Positions 8,249-15,733 of a stretch of DNA of 20,138 nt are shown piece by piece (the first letter of the stretch is position 1; every line of letters starts with the position of its first letter). Below the pieces are notes generated by a model. That model saw only the letters and a list, made by a program, of their open reading frames with translations, was not told the DNA's origin and made no database searches. Source of the DNA: a virus; IMG/VR virus record IMGVR_UViG_3300042397_001710, positions 1 through 20,138 of that record, one strand, 5' to 3'. A program made the translations under genes and the position numbers.

Positions 8249-9096
8249 TGAATATACTTGTAACAGGAGGTGCCGGATTTGTTGGTACCAATTTAATTAA
8301 AAGACTTTTAAAAGATGGTCACGATGTTACATCGTTAGATAACTACTTAAGTGGTTTTAGTTCCAATCACCAAGATGGTGCAAATTATATATGTGGTGAT
8401 GTTAGAAATCTAGGAATATTAGATAACGTGAGATATAACATTATATTTCACCTTGCAGCAATTGCAAGAATACAACCATCATTTAAACATCCCGTTGAAT
8501 ATTTTGAAACGAATACAAATGGTACATTGAACGTGGCACAATATTGTGTTAAGAATGACATACCATTAATTTATGCCGGAAGTAGTTCACACCATAGTGG
8601 TAAGTTTAAAAATCCGTACACTTTCAGTAAGGATATTGGTGAGGAGATTATTAAACTTTATCAAGAACATTTTGATTTAAAGTCATCCATAACTCGTTTT
8701 TATAACGTATATGGTCCACATCATTTAAGAGATGGTGGTTATAGTACGGTAATCGGTAGATGGGAGAAACAATATGATGATGGTAATCCTTTAACAATAT
8801 ATGGTGATGGTTCTAAAAGAAGGGACTTCACACACATTGATGATATTGTTAACGCATTAATTAAGATATGTGATAAGGAATCGTGGGGACACACATTTGA
8901 ATTAGGTAGGGGTCAAAATTTTTCTTTAAATGAAGTTGCTGATATGTTTAAAAAAGATAGAGTTTATATGAAAGATAAACCAGGAGAGGCTCAAGAAACT
9001 TTATGTGAAAGTACATTGGCTAGACTAATTTTAGATTGGAAACCAATTGTAAATCTATACGATTATATAGATGAGTATAAAAAAAAGGGACTATAA
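8248..9096 (+). CDS. Extended SDR nucleotide-sugar epimerase/dehydratase (282 aa)
   Basis: This is an NAD-dependent epimerase/dehydratase family member. MNILVTGGAGFVGTNL gives Gly7, Gly10 and Gly13; IIFHLAAIARIQPSF and ETNTNGTLNVAQYC are standard elements. The active site shows AGSSSHHSG followed by NPYTFSK, giving Ser and Y-x3-K. RFYNVYGPHHLRDGGYSTVI, GDGSKRRDFTHIDDIV and the C-terminal lobe complete the family pattern. It is about 50 residues shorter than GalE, closer to bacterial WcaG-like enzymes. It would act on UDP-, GDP- or dTDP-sugars in the cytoplasm to supply donors for the glycosyltransferases upstream. Its stop codon lies in the loop of the terminator hairpin. Confidence 0.9.
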   Translation: MNILVTGGAGFVGTNLIKRLLKDGHDVTSLDNYLSGFSSNHQDGANYICGDVRNLGILDNVRYNIIFHLAAIARIQPSFKHPVEYFETNTNGTLNVAQYCVKNDIPLIYAGSSSHHSGKFKNPYTFSKDIGEEIIKLYQEHFDLKSSITRFYNVYGPHHLRDGGYSTVIGRWEKQYDDGNPLTIYGDGSKRRDFTHIDDIVNALIKICDKESWGHTFELGRGQNFSLNEVADMFKKDRVYMKDKPGEAQETLCESTLARLILDWKPIVNLYDYIDEYKKKGL

Positions 9097-9107
9097 AGTC
9101 CCTTTTT
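9082..9107. terminator. Bidirectional intrinsic terminator
   Basis: An 11-bp perfect stem (AAAAAGGGACT with AGTCCCTTTTT) closes a four-base ATAA loop. A run of T continues to the right (CTTTTTT) and A residues to the left, so it can act on both strands. The plus-strand TAA (9094-9096) and the minus-strand TAG (9091-9093) both lie in or at the loop, so the arms encode the last residues of both converging proteins. Confidence 0.9.
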
Positions 9108-9561
9108 CTTTTTTGATTAATTTAAATAAGACCTGATATTTGTCTTTCGTTTTACCTGCATCCTTTAAATCTTCTTTGGTAATTTCAGGGTATTCGATTT
9201 CAATTTCTTGATTTAAAAGTACACCATATTCATTATCAAATTCGATGTATTGTGGGTTAATAACTTTACCAGTTACGTTACCTTCCTCATCTTTCAATTC
9301 ATTATACATTTTAACTAAGACACCACCCTTACCATCTTCTTCACCATATTTTTTGATTAACTCATCTCTTAATGCTTCAACCTTAGTTCTCTCACCTTTA
9401 AGTTCTGTTGAGAAGTCACTCAATTCATATTTCAAAATGATTGATAGGTTTTGTTTACTGAATCCCTCAAACACTTGTTCTCCGGTTTGTGGTTCAATAT
9501 ATCCGTTTATTTCACTTTCTAATTGTAGAACGTCTCCCAATTTTAACGTAATTTTTTCCAT
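9091..9561 (-). CDS. Small acidic uncharacterised protein (156 aa)
   Basis: The start MEKITLKLGDVLQLESEINGY is followed by a lysine- and glutamate-rich protein without signal peptide, membrane segment or cysteines. The middle (ELKGERTKVEALRDELIKKYGE) is probably a helical hairpin. The C-terminal half has alternating beta-type stretches (YGVLLNQEIEIEYPEITKEDL) and ends in KLIKKEKGTL, encoded by the terminator stem. I do not recognise the family. The style is that of conserved phage accessory proteins. It has its own promoter candidate (TATATT at 9582-9587) and is the last minus-strand gene before the hairpin. Confidence 0.7.
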   Translation of the reverse strand: MEKITLKLGDVLQLESEINGYIEPQTGEQVFEGFSKQNLSIILKYELSDFSTELKGERTKVEALRDELIKKYGEEDGKGGVLVKMYNELKDEEGNVTGKVINPQYIEFDNEYGVLLNQEIEIEYPEITKEDLKDAGKTKDKYQVLFKLIKKEKGTL

Positions 9562-9581
9562 ATTTTTTAATTATCTTTTAT

Positions 9582-9610
9582 AATATATATCTTAATTTTA
9601 AAAATGTAAA
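9582..9610 (-). promoter_or_regulatory. Promoter candidate, TTTACA-N17-TATATT
   Basis: On the minus strand TTTACA (9605-9610) is followed by 17 bases and TATATT (9582-9587), in the 51-base gap between the DUF401 gene and the small gene at 9561. A start of transcription near 9575 would leave a leader of about 14 bases. The same spacing and -10 hexamer occur at three other places on this strand. Confidence 0.5.
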
Positions 9611-9612
9611 GA

Positions 9613-10620
9613 TTAAATTATTGTCAATAGTGCATAAGTAATCATAAGAGATATCCACACAATTAAAGCCTTCAAGTAGGTCATAAATCCAGTATGGAAA
9701 TACTTTTGACCGATTGGTAGACATTTATGTGATGGGGATATCAAATATGCTGAATATTCTAATGTAAAGAATAATACGAAATAATGCATCCCAAAGACAC
9801 TTGTTAATAAACTAACGATACTTGCATATTTTGCGGATGACCCCAACATAAATGATGAAAGAAATGATATCATTGCAACAACTAAAATGTGTTCGGGTTT
9901 ACTATATTGTTTAATGTACCCTTCAATCACATTATAATATGAACCAACCAAGTTACCTAAAATAATAACTAAAGCAACGATCCATATTAGTTCCCAATCG
10001 ATATACCCCAATATTTTACTCCAACTTTTAGAGTAATAAACTAACCATATTGTGAATCCTGTGAAGAAACCAAAATAGTATTTAGTAAAAAACACACACA
10101 TTAATATGGTTACTAAAAATGGTATAACCACCATCGTTATGTTTTGCATATTAATTGGTCCATCTTTAACTTCAATATCAATCTCATCGTCATTTAATGA
10201 TAAGATATAATATGTAACATACAATACCGATATTAAAAGTAATGGCCAAATATATGACATGAATTGCATATAAGTTAAACTTAACACAGCCATTGGAATG
10301 ATAACCGTTTTCTCTAATGGAGACCATAGATAGTAATGATGTGTTGCTAAGTAATCGATGATACCAAACTTCTTACGTTTCTTATTATCAACAGGAGCAA
10401 TGCTGTTTAACATTGATGCCGATAATGCAACACGTCCAGGAATAGGTAGGATACCACCAAAGAGTGATACTAAAAACACTACCATCCTCTTAGACTTAAC
10501 TTTTTGTTCAAGTAGTCTGAATATGTCCATAAGGTATCCTCTTTCTTTGAGGATACCTGTTACGAACATAATGAATATTAAGTAGACAAGAAACTCTTGT
10601 CCTTTGATTAAAATCTCCAT
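9613..10620 (-). CDS. DUF401-family integral membrane transporter-like protein (335 aa)
   Basis: This polytopic inner-membrane protein has roughly nine to ten hydrophobic segments. Features I associate with DUF401 (ion-transporter-superfamily type permeases) are visible. Early on there is VVFLVSLFGGILPIPGRVALSA, with the Pro-x-Pro-Gly turn at residues 59-62. A middle segment HHYYLWSPLEKTVIIPM follows, and near the end is YLISPSHKCLPIGQKYF, which matches the family's SPxHxCL signature. The family's substrate is not established. The start overlaps the stop of the outer-membrane barrel gene by 13 bases, so the pair is coupled. Such a transporter is unusual in a phage; it may be an auxiliary metabolic gene or alter host uptake. 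Confidence 0.75.
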   Translation of the reverse strand: MEILIKGQEFLVYLIFIMFVTGILKERGYLMDIFRLLEQKVKSKRMVVFLVSLFGGILPIPGRVALSASMLNSIAPVDNKKRKKFGIIDYLATHHYYLWSPLEKTVIIPMAVLSLTYMQFMSYIWPLLLISVLYVTYYILSLNDDEIDIEVKDGPINMQNITMVVIPFLVTILMCVFFTKYYFGFFTGFTIWLVYYSKSWSKILGYIDWELIWIVALVIILGNLVGSYYNVIEGYIKQYSKPEHILVVAMISFLSSFMLGSSAKYASIVSLLTSVFGMHYFVLFFTLEYSAYLISPSHKCLPIGQKYFHTGFMTYLKALIVWISLMITYALLTII

Positions 10621-11492
10621 GCAAATATAATTGTGGTTCTTGATTGTTTTGCGTCTTGATTAAGACCTGGCATGTGCTCAACATTCAAATAAGCCTTGTT
10701 ATTAAATCGATATTGAAGTAGTGGCCCAAGATACCACTCTTGTGAACCTCCATCAAAATCGTTGTATCTAAACATATGTGACACACCTAAAGTTAAATCA
10801 TTATTGATGATGTTAGCGTACGATGCAGTGTAAGCGTATTCGTCTTCACGAAGTTCTTTGACTCTTGATAAATTACCTTCATAAATTGCGTTGAATCCCC
10901 AAATACCTCTTTCTCCGATTCTGTCACCCAATAATAATTTTGGTTCGATACCCCAACGACCATCTAACATTTTTGTTTCCCAATAAAGAGTTGGGTTACC
11001 CCATAACTTACCCCAATCGGCAAGAGCATAACGAAATTCCCAAGAGAACCCTCTCCATTTGAATTCTTTGTCTCCATTGTATCCATCATAAACCGTATGT
11101 GAATATAAGTCTAACTGAAGTCTTTTACCCAAACCGAATGTGAACTCATCCCTCATTCTGATTTGTGCCGGTCCGTTTCTTCTTTGTCTGATATCAAACC
11201 ACTTCTCGTACATTGCGGTACCTGGTGGGTTCATCACATAAACTCTAGTGGATGCAAACATTCTCATTGTTGTCCAAAGTGGTTGACCGTAAGGACCTAC
11301 CTTGGTCATTAAAGGTACCTTCTTTGCTGTAACAACAATTTCTTGTAATTGATTAGGGACTGTGTCCGTTTGAACTTTTAAGGATTGTTCTGAACCTTTC
11401 TGAATTGCACTACTACTGTATTGTCCAAATGACATAGTGGTAGTAAACAATAGTGCTAACATTAGCGATAGCATTGTGATTGTTTTTCTCAT
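10608..11492 (-). CDS. Small outer-membrane beta-barrel with signal peptide (294 aa)
   Basis: The start is at 11492 (MRKTITMLSLMLALLFTTTM), because upstream codons run into the tRNA. Residues 1-24 form a classic signal peptide ending SFGQ, the Bacteroidota style. A short linker follows with QEIVVTAKK (residues 50-58), which looks like a TonB box, although no plug domain follows. From about residue 65 there are alternating polar/aromatic strands (FTFGLGKRLQLDLYSH, PTLYWETKM, and so on), and the chain ends TTIIFAWRF with a terminal Phe, as in barrels assembled by the BAM machinery. It is probably an outer-membrane protein placed in the host during infection. It is coupled to the DUF401 gene. 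Confidence 0.75.
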   Translation of the reverse strand: MRKTITMLSLMLALLFTTTMSFGQYSSSAIQKGSEQSLKVQTDTVPNQLQEIVVTAKKVPLMTKVGPYGQPLWTTMRMFASTRVYVMNPPGTAMYEKWFDIRQRRNGPAQIRMRDEFTFGLGKRLQLDLYSHTVYDGYNGDKEFKWRGFSWEFRYALADWGKLWGNPTLYWETKMLDGRWGIEPKLLLGDRIGERGIWGFNAIYEGNLSRVKELREDEYAYTASYANIINNDLTLGVSHMFRYNDFDGGSQEWYLGPLLQYRFNNKAYLNVEHMPGLNQDAKQSRTTIIFAWRF

Positions 11493-11525
11493 TTTGTTTT
11501 TGTTTAAGAAAAGTTTATAAAATTG

Positions 11526-11615
11526 CGGGGAGGAAGAGATTCGGACTCTCGATTGAATGTTAAGTCCAATAGCAGCTTCGGAGGCTGTCGGTTTAAACCA
11601 CTCACCCACCTCCCC
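11526..11615 (-). tRNA. Class II tRNA, serine-type body with CCG anticodon
   Basis: A 90-base cloverleaf reads on the minus strand. The seven-bp acceptor stem is GGGGAGG/CCTCCCC. The D stem is GGT/ACC with GG in the loop. A five-position anticodon stem has one A-C mismatch at 27-43. The variable arm is 21 bases with a four-bp stem (ATTG/CAAT). The T stem is GAGAG/CTCTT. G73 and the long arm are serine features. The anticodon loop is CTCCGAA, giving anticodon CCG, which reads the arginine codon CGG. The T loop is TCCGAAT, with C in place of the near-universal T55. CCA is not encoded. The barrel gene begins 33 bases downstream. Confidence 0.78.
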
Positions 11616-11629
11616 TTACAATATATTAT

Positions 11630-11658
11630 AATATAAACAAAAAATATCAGATAATCAA
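11630..11658 (-). promoter_or_regulatory. Promoter candidate upstream of tRNA, TTGATT-N17-TATATT
   Basis: On the minus strand TTGATT (11653-11658) is followed by 17 bases and TATATT (11630-11635), inside the 43-base gap between the methyltransferase stop and the tRNA. The predicted start near 11623 leaves about eight bases before the tRNA. The -10 box is part of a perfect 14-base palindrome, TATATTATAATATA (11622-11635). It would drive the tRNA, barrel and DUF401 genes. Confidence 0.5.
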
Positions 11659-12321
11659 TTACCTTTCAATTAAAAATATTCCAAGACCATTCCAAAAGTC
11701 TTTAGAATCTTCTCCACTTGTATGTATATTTTTTTGATATGTGATAATAGAATTACTTTCTTCTAATGCTTTAATTGCACCCTCTTTTTGCCAATTCCAA
11801 TCATCTACAATGAGAATACATTTATCTGACATATGTGGAATTAATTTCTTAATTGTTGTGTATTGGTCATAGTATTTTGTTTCCCCATCATAGAATATAA
11901 TATCTAATGGTTCTATGGTTGAATAATCAAACTCTAAATAATTTGCACGATACACATTCATGTTTTCCACGTTACCAAATTTCTTTACGTTCGATAAGAA
12001 CTCTTCTTTCGGGTCGTTGGGTTGACTTCTTAAATAAGATGTCATCTTTTGACTAATTCCGTTTGGCATTAAAAATGGTGAACTCCAATTATCAATACCA
12101 GTTGCTTTAATATCATTACCATAAATTGCAGAACAAAATGTGGAACCCCTGAATACACCAATTTCTAAATAATGTGCACCATCAATATTACATATGTTAT
12201 TGAGTAAACACTTCACTTTATTACTTGTGATTCCTTGGATGTTTATAATATCTAAGGTTAATTTAGATACTTCTAATTCTGCCCAATGTATTGAGTCTTC
12301 AATATGTTTAATATAATCCAT
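11659..12321 (-). CDS. SAM-dependent methyltransferase, Methyltransf_24-like (220 aa)
   Basis: The ATG at 12321 is preferred: it overlaps the stop of the preceding gene as TGATG, while the GTG one codon earlier is less likely. Motif I is HYLEIGVFRGSTFCSAI at about 50-66. A second acidic motif is ATGIDNWSSP, then DIIFYDGETKYYDQYTTI at about 140-157 and CILIVDDWNWQKEGA at about 168-182. The YDGxHxY-like and VDDW elements are characteristic of the Methyltransf_24 family, which methylates sugars and other small molecules. The usual His in the DGxH position is Thr here. It is the last enzyme of a four-gene cassette. No substrate is identifiable. Confidence 0.8.
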   Translation of the reverse strand: MDYIKHIEDSIHWAELEVSKLTLDIINIQGITSNKVKCLLNNICNIDGAHYLEIGVFRGSTFCSAIYGNDIKATGIDNWSSPFLMPNGISQKMTSYLRSQPNDPKEEFLSNVKKFGNVENMNVYRANYLEFDYSTIEPLDIIFYDGETKYYDQYTTIKKLIPHMSDKCILIVDDWNWQKEGAIKALEESNSIITYQKNIHTSGEDSKDFWNGLGIFLIER

Positions 12322-13346
12322 CACTTTCCTTTTTTATGGTCCGCAACAATGTCGCAGTAATTACAATCCCAACATTGAAATTTACATTTTTTAATTTTAT
12401 TTCTCCAACCATCTAATTCATCTGATGGTACACCATCTAAATATATTTCAGATGTTGGTCCTAATATTTCATTTCCCTTTGCATATGCTTTAATTACACT
12501 CATAGTATCATCTAACTTATTGAAACTATCTCTTCCGTGCATTTTGAATACATCAACATAGTTAAGAAATTCATCATAGTCTTTCTTAAATGGTGGTATG
12601 GTTGCAGCTTTAAAAAAGAACGCATTAATTTCTTTTTCCCATTTATATTCACAAGTTACTTTTGATATCTCGTGTCTAAAATATGGTAACTCATTATCAG
12701 TCTTTAAGTTATTGTATGAATAGTGTTCATCCATCATTGGACATCTACCTAAACAACCTTCATTCGTTAATAATGCAATGTTTACATACCTACCATATTT
12801 CTGTTGGAATTGTAATTGAGCTCGTCTAATGTTTTTTAATTCTTCAACATCTCTCATTAAAATTCTATCGATGTTGATGTAATCAAATCCTTGCTCCGCA
12901 TTGTACCAGAAGTCTTGTGCTGTTGCTACCTTCCTAAGAATAGTATTCTTAATTTCCATATCAGGAAAGTGTTTCTTAAGACCCATAGCAACCCAATGTG
13001 CGTGTGGTATGGTTATACATCTTAATCCCTTTTCATATAATGGTTTAAGGTTCTCAATAAACATTTGATAGTTATTGAAATTAGGGGATATGTTAATATT
13101 ATTAAATGTTGCGCTAACTCTAATACCCAACACATCCTGTATTTGAAGCGCGTTCTCTATTACAACGTTTCTATCTTCCGGTGTAAATACAGAACCCATT
13201 GCATCTTGGGTGAATGGTGGGATTCTACATGTAAAGTAAACATCATATATCCAATCTTTATGTTCTTGTAAGAATGGTACGAATCTACCAATGAAATCTT
13301 CCTCAGATAACATTGGATTTAATGGTATTGAAAATATTTTACTCAT
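12321..13346 (-). CDS. U32-like TIM-barrel protein with two Cys clusters (341 aa)
   Basis: The chain looks like a TIM barrel (FSIPLNPMLS at the start, GIRVSATFNNI, LRCITIPHAHWVA, YINIDRILM and other strands). A conserved NEGCLGRCPMMDEHY segment places Cys198 and Cys202 close to a histidine, with Cys232 thirty residues on. This resembles the U32/UbiU-V-like group that binds an Fe-S cluster. The C-terminus adds a second set at Cys321, 325, 328 and 331 (KCKFQCWDCNYC). Its gene overlaps the upstream radical SAM gene by eight bases, so the two proteins probably act together. Protease activity, implied by the old U32 name, is not indicated. The family assignment is tentative. Confidence 0.6.
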   Translation of the reverse strand: MSKIFSIPLNPMLSEEDFIGRFVPFLQEHKDWIYDVYFTCRIPPFTQDAMGSVFTPEDRNVVIENALQIQDVLGIRVSATFNNINISPNFNNYQMFIENLKPLYEKGLRCITIPHAHWVAMGLKKHFPDMEIKNTILRKVATAQDFWYNAEQGFDYINIDRILMRDVEELKNIRRAQLQFQQKYGRYVNIALLTNEGCLGRCPMMDEHYSYNNLKTDNELPYFRHEISKVTCEYKWEKEINAFFFKAATIPPFKKDYDEFLNYVDVFKMHGRDSFNKLDDTMSVIKAYAKGNEILGPTSEIYLDGVPSDELDGWRNKIKKCKFQCWDCNYCDIVADHKKGK

Positions 13347-14346
13347 GTTGGTTTCCTTCTAAACATCCACCACAAATTCCGTTACATAACGTGTCATAGA
13401 AATGACAATCTAAACAGTCTTTTGGTAATGTATAATTTTTATGATTTTCTGTGTATAATTTATCGAACTCTTCTCTTAATGATAATATATTACTTTCTCC
13501 CGTAATATTCAATACATTATCGATTTTAACTTTATCTTCCAATGGATAACAATGTATTGAACTTCCGTCAGGGAAAACATCTAAGGGCATAAATCCACAT
13601 ATTGTTTTATACTCCGGTATTTTAAATGTGGCAAACCCTAATGAATTTTCCATTACAGATTCTTTTGATTTACCTTCCCATAAACATGGTGGTACTTGGC
13701 AATCGGAAGTAATTCTAATATCATTATACTTACCAAATTTAAGTATCTTAGTAATCTCCGAACCCATTTCTTTGTTGTTAACAAGATATATGTTTGTTAA
13801 ATCTAACCCAACTCTAATGGCATTAATCTTACCATCCAATTGATGGTACAACCATTTAATGTACTCATAGAAATTCTTTTCTTTCCAATTACTTGACATT
13901 GTAATTGCCAAATATAATCTTGGGTGATTATCAAACCCCCATGTGTTAAGATAAGCGTTGTAAATTTCAGTGTAATTCTTTTTGAATATAACCATTCTAT
14001 TCTTCTCATCTAACTCAGCAGCGTTTGGGAATACCCATCGAATGTGTCTAATGTTTTTAATGATGAATTCTCTTGTGGTTTTACTAAACAGAAAGTTACT
14101 TACAAGATTGATTTTTAATCCTTTAGATATGATATGTTCAACAATTCCTGTGAAGTTCGAATGTTGTGTTGGTTCACCACCTAATATGGTAATCTCTTCT
14201 TTACTATTGTTAAGTTGGTAGTGGTCAATTAACTCATCTACTTTAGATAAAGTCATTTCACCTAAAGTATGTTGTACTCTAGCTTCTTCCTTTGTGAAAC
14301 AAAAAGAACATCCTTTAGCACATGTACCATTAATTACAAAGTTCAT
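13339..14346 (-). CDS. Radical SAM protein with SPASM-like C-terminus (335 aa)
   Basis: The N-terminus gives the radical SAM cluster motif C-x3-C-x2-C at Cys9, Cys13 and Cys16 (NGTCAKGCSFCFT). It is followed by the SAM-binding ILGGEPTQHS (GGEP at 56-59) and LKINLVSNFLFS. Later, CGFMPLDVFPDGSSIHCYP resembles the first half of a SPASM domain. The last 25 residues hold Cys311, 314, 321, 325 and 328 (CLDCHFYDTLCNGICGGC), enough for an auxiliary Fe-S cluster. Proteins of this kind modify peptides or proteins, or act in cofactor synthesis. The start codon directly follows the stop of the 2OG oxygenase. No precursor peptide ORF is visible nearby. Confidence 0.86.
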   Translation of the reverse strand: MNFVINGTCAKGCSFCFTKEEARVQHTLGEMTLSKVDELIDHYQLNNSKEEITILGGEPTQHSNFTGIVEHIISKGLKINLVSNFLFSKTTREFIIKNIRHIRWVFPNAAELDEKNRMVIFKKNYTEIYNAYLNTWGFDNHPRLYLAITMSSNWKEKNFYEYIKWLYHQLDGKINAIRVGLDLTNIYLVNNKEMGSEITKILKFGKYNDIRITSDCQVPPCLWEGKSKESVMENSLGFATFKIPEYKTICGFMPLDVFPDGSSIHCYPLEDKVKIDNVLNITGESNILSLREEFDKLYTENHKNYTLPKDCLDCHFYDTLCNGICGGCLEGNQHE

Positions 14347-14991
14347 TTAAACGTATCTAAATTGTTTAGTCTTGAGCCAATTTGGATTGGCGTCAGGTTC
14401 GTTATTAATATCAAATGCGATTCCCACTCTTAAATCACCATTCCATTGTTTAAATTCATGTTCAATATATGATGAAAATATTGAAACTTCTCCAGGAATG
14501 TTTGGGAGGTCGACTACATTGATACTACTATCAAATATACCAATTTTTTTTTGTTTAAACAAATATGTTGTATGTGTTTTTTCTGATGAGTAAAGAAAGC
14601 AATGACCGCTAAGTGCATATGGAAATTTCTTTTTACTCATATTATCCATATGTTTGTGTAGTCCAAGATAATCACCTTGTCTAAAAATGTTTGCCCACAT
14701 TTTAATATAGAAATTTTCCCATCCTAATGTATTGAAAATCAATTCTTTAATCTTAGATATTAAAATGTCAGTTTCAGGGATTTCTAAATCAATTAAATTA
14801 TAATATGTGTGATAATTTGTTATATTACTATGGTTTACAATGTTCATGTGTAACTTTGTTCCATCGTTAAGTCCCTTAATGTAAGATTCCCTTTCCAATA
14901 TTTTATCAGAAAGGGAATTAGTTGTTGTAGAATCTATGAAGTCTGATGTTATGATACCATATTCATAAGTTTCTAAATAATTTTCAATCAT
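14347..14991 (-). CDS. 2-oxoglutarate/Fe(II)-dependent oxygenase (214 aa)
   Basis: This is a double-stranded beta-helix oxygenase. The Fe(II) ligands are visible as H-x-D at His114 and Asp116 (LHKHMDNMS) and a distal His178 (SSYIEHEF). Ten residues later Arg188 (GDLRVGIAFDIN) is the expected 2-oxoglutarate anchor. The spacing and the IPGEVSIFSS strand fit the phage-common 2OG-Fe(II) oxygenase families, in which the substrate is often unknown. It lies one base after the stop of the upstream gene and abuts the radical SAM gene. A hydroxylation or oxidative step on a protein, sugar or lipid is likely; the target cannot be named. Confidence 0.84.
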   Translation of the reverse strand: MIENYLETYEYGIITSDFIDSTTTNSLSDKILERESYIKGLNDGTKLHMNIVNHSNITNYHTYYNLIDLEIPETDILISKIKELIFNTLGWENFYIKMWANIFRQGDYLGLHKHMDNMSKKKFPYALSGHCFLYSSEKTHTTYLFKQKKIGIFDSSINVVDLPNIPGEVSIFSSYIEHEFKQWNGDLRVGIAFDINNEPDANPNWLKTKQFRYV

Positions 14992-14992
14992 A

Positions 14993-15733
14993 TTAAAAAT
15001 CCATTGCTAATGTTAAAGGTGAAGTCTCAACATTCTCATCTAATTGTTGTTGGTAACTCATACTAACACCAAATTTCTCATGTTTCAATCTATGACAATC
15101 AGGAACGTTTTGACATGCTTTAACTCTTTGTTCTAATTGTTGTTGTTCAACAAGTAAATTAGCTAATTTTATTTTATATGACTCAACATTTGTTAAAATT
15201 TTAGTAACTAACTCTTGTTTAGTTACACCTCTACCTGTTGCCAATATATCAATCAATGGCGTACTGGCGGTATTATCTGATTGGTAAAGTAACGCCTCTC
15301 TTTTTTGTTCTTCCCAAGTTGCAACCTCTAAGTTAGAAGCATCAACAATTAGATTTTTCATTCTTTCAGAAAATCTATCGGCGATGACTTTTAACATTAC
15401 GAACTTATTAAACTTAACTGCCAATTCTCTATCCTCATCTGTTAAAAAATATTTTACTTTTTCAGTTTCAAGTTCTCCCGAGTTTGCAAATTGTGGGAAC
15501 TCATCTATAACGTTAGAATTAGTTCTAATTGAAACATATTCCTTATAGATATCTGCGAAGATATATCCTCTAGCAAATTCCTCGGGAACAACAACTGCAT
15601 TCATTTTTATTAATTCAACTCTGTTATCGTCATAGTCAGCATGTATTCTACCAACGGTGTAGTTTAAATAACTACTTAACTTAGTTACATACCCAGGAGA
15701 CTCTACCCCCATTTTAAAAATAATGTGTTTCAT
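14993..15733 (-). CDS. Uncharacterised phage protein (246 aa) with a helical domain near 140-215
   Basis: The N-terminal half (MKHIIFKMGVESPGYVTKL...) is beta-rich and of unknown type. The C-terminal part, from about NLEVATWEEQKREALLYQSDN through LIDILATGRGVTKQELV to KILTNVESYKIKLANLLVEQ, is a helical domain. I recognise it as a recurring element in phage tail-fibre accessory proteins, with W-x3-Q...A...Y, a D-x2-A-x2-R-G turn and a long amphipathic helix. A Cys pair (CQNVPDC) follows it. It overlaps its upstream neighbour as TAATG and sits one base before the oxygenase. A role as virion component or fibre-assembly factor is an inference. Confidence 0.6.
   Translation of the reverse strand: MKHIIFKMGVESPGYVTKLSSYLNYTVGRIHADYDDNRVELIKMNAVVVPEEFARGYIFADIYKEYVSIRTNSNVIDEFPQFANSGELETEKVKYFLTDEDRELAVKFNKFVMLKVIADRFSERMKNLIVDASNLEVATWEEQKREALLYQSDNTASTPLIDILATGRGVTKQELVTKILTNVESYKIKLANLLVEQQQLEQRVKACQNVPDCHRLKHEKFGVSMSYQQQLDENVETSPLTLAMDF

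Noticed and set aside
9245-9583. Plus-strand ORF of 112 aa
   Set aside because: Antisense to the small gene at 9091-9561 and rich in Ser, Leu and Pro, as expected for a shadow of Glu/Lys-rich coding.
11493-11609. N-terminal extension of the barrel gene starting at 11609
   Set aside because: It runs through the tRNA and precedes a clean signal peptide; the start at 11492 fits far better.
13339-14991. A classic RiPP cluster
   Set aside because: No short precursor ORF, leader-binding domain or dedicated peptide exporter is visible next to the enzymes.
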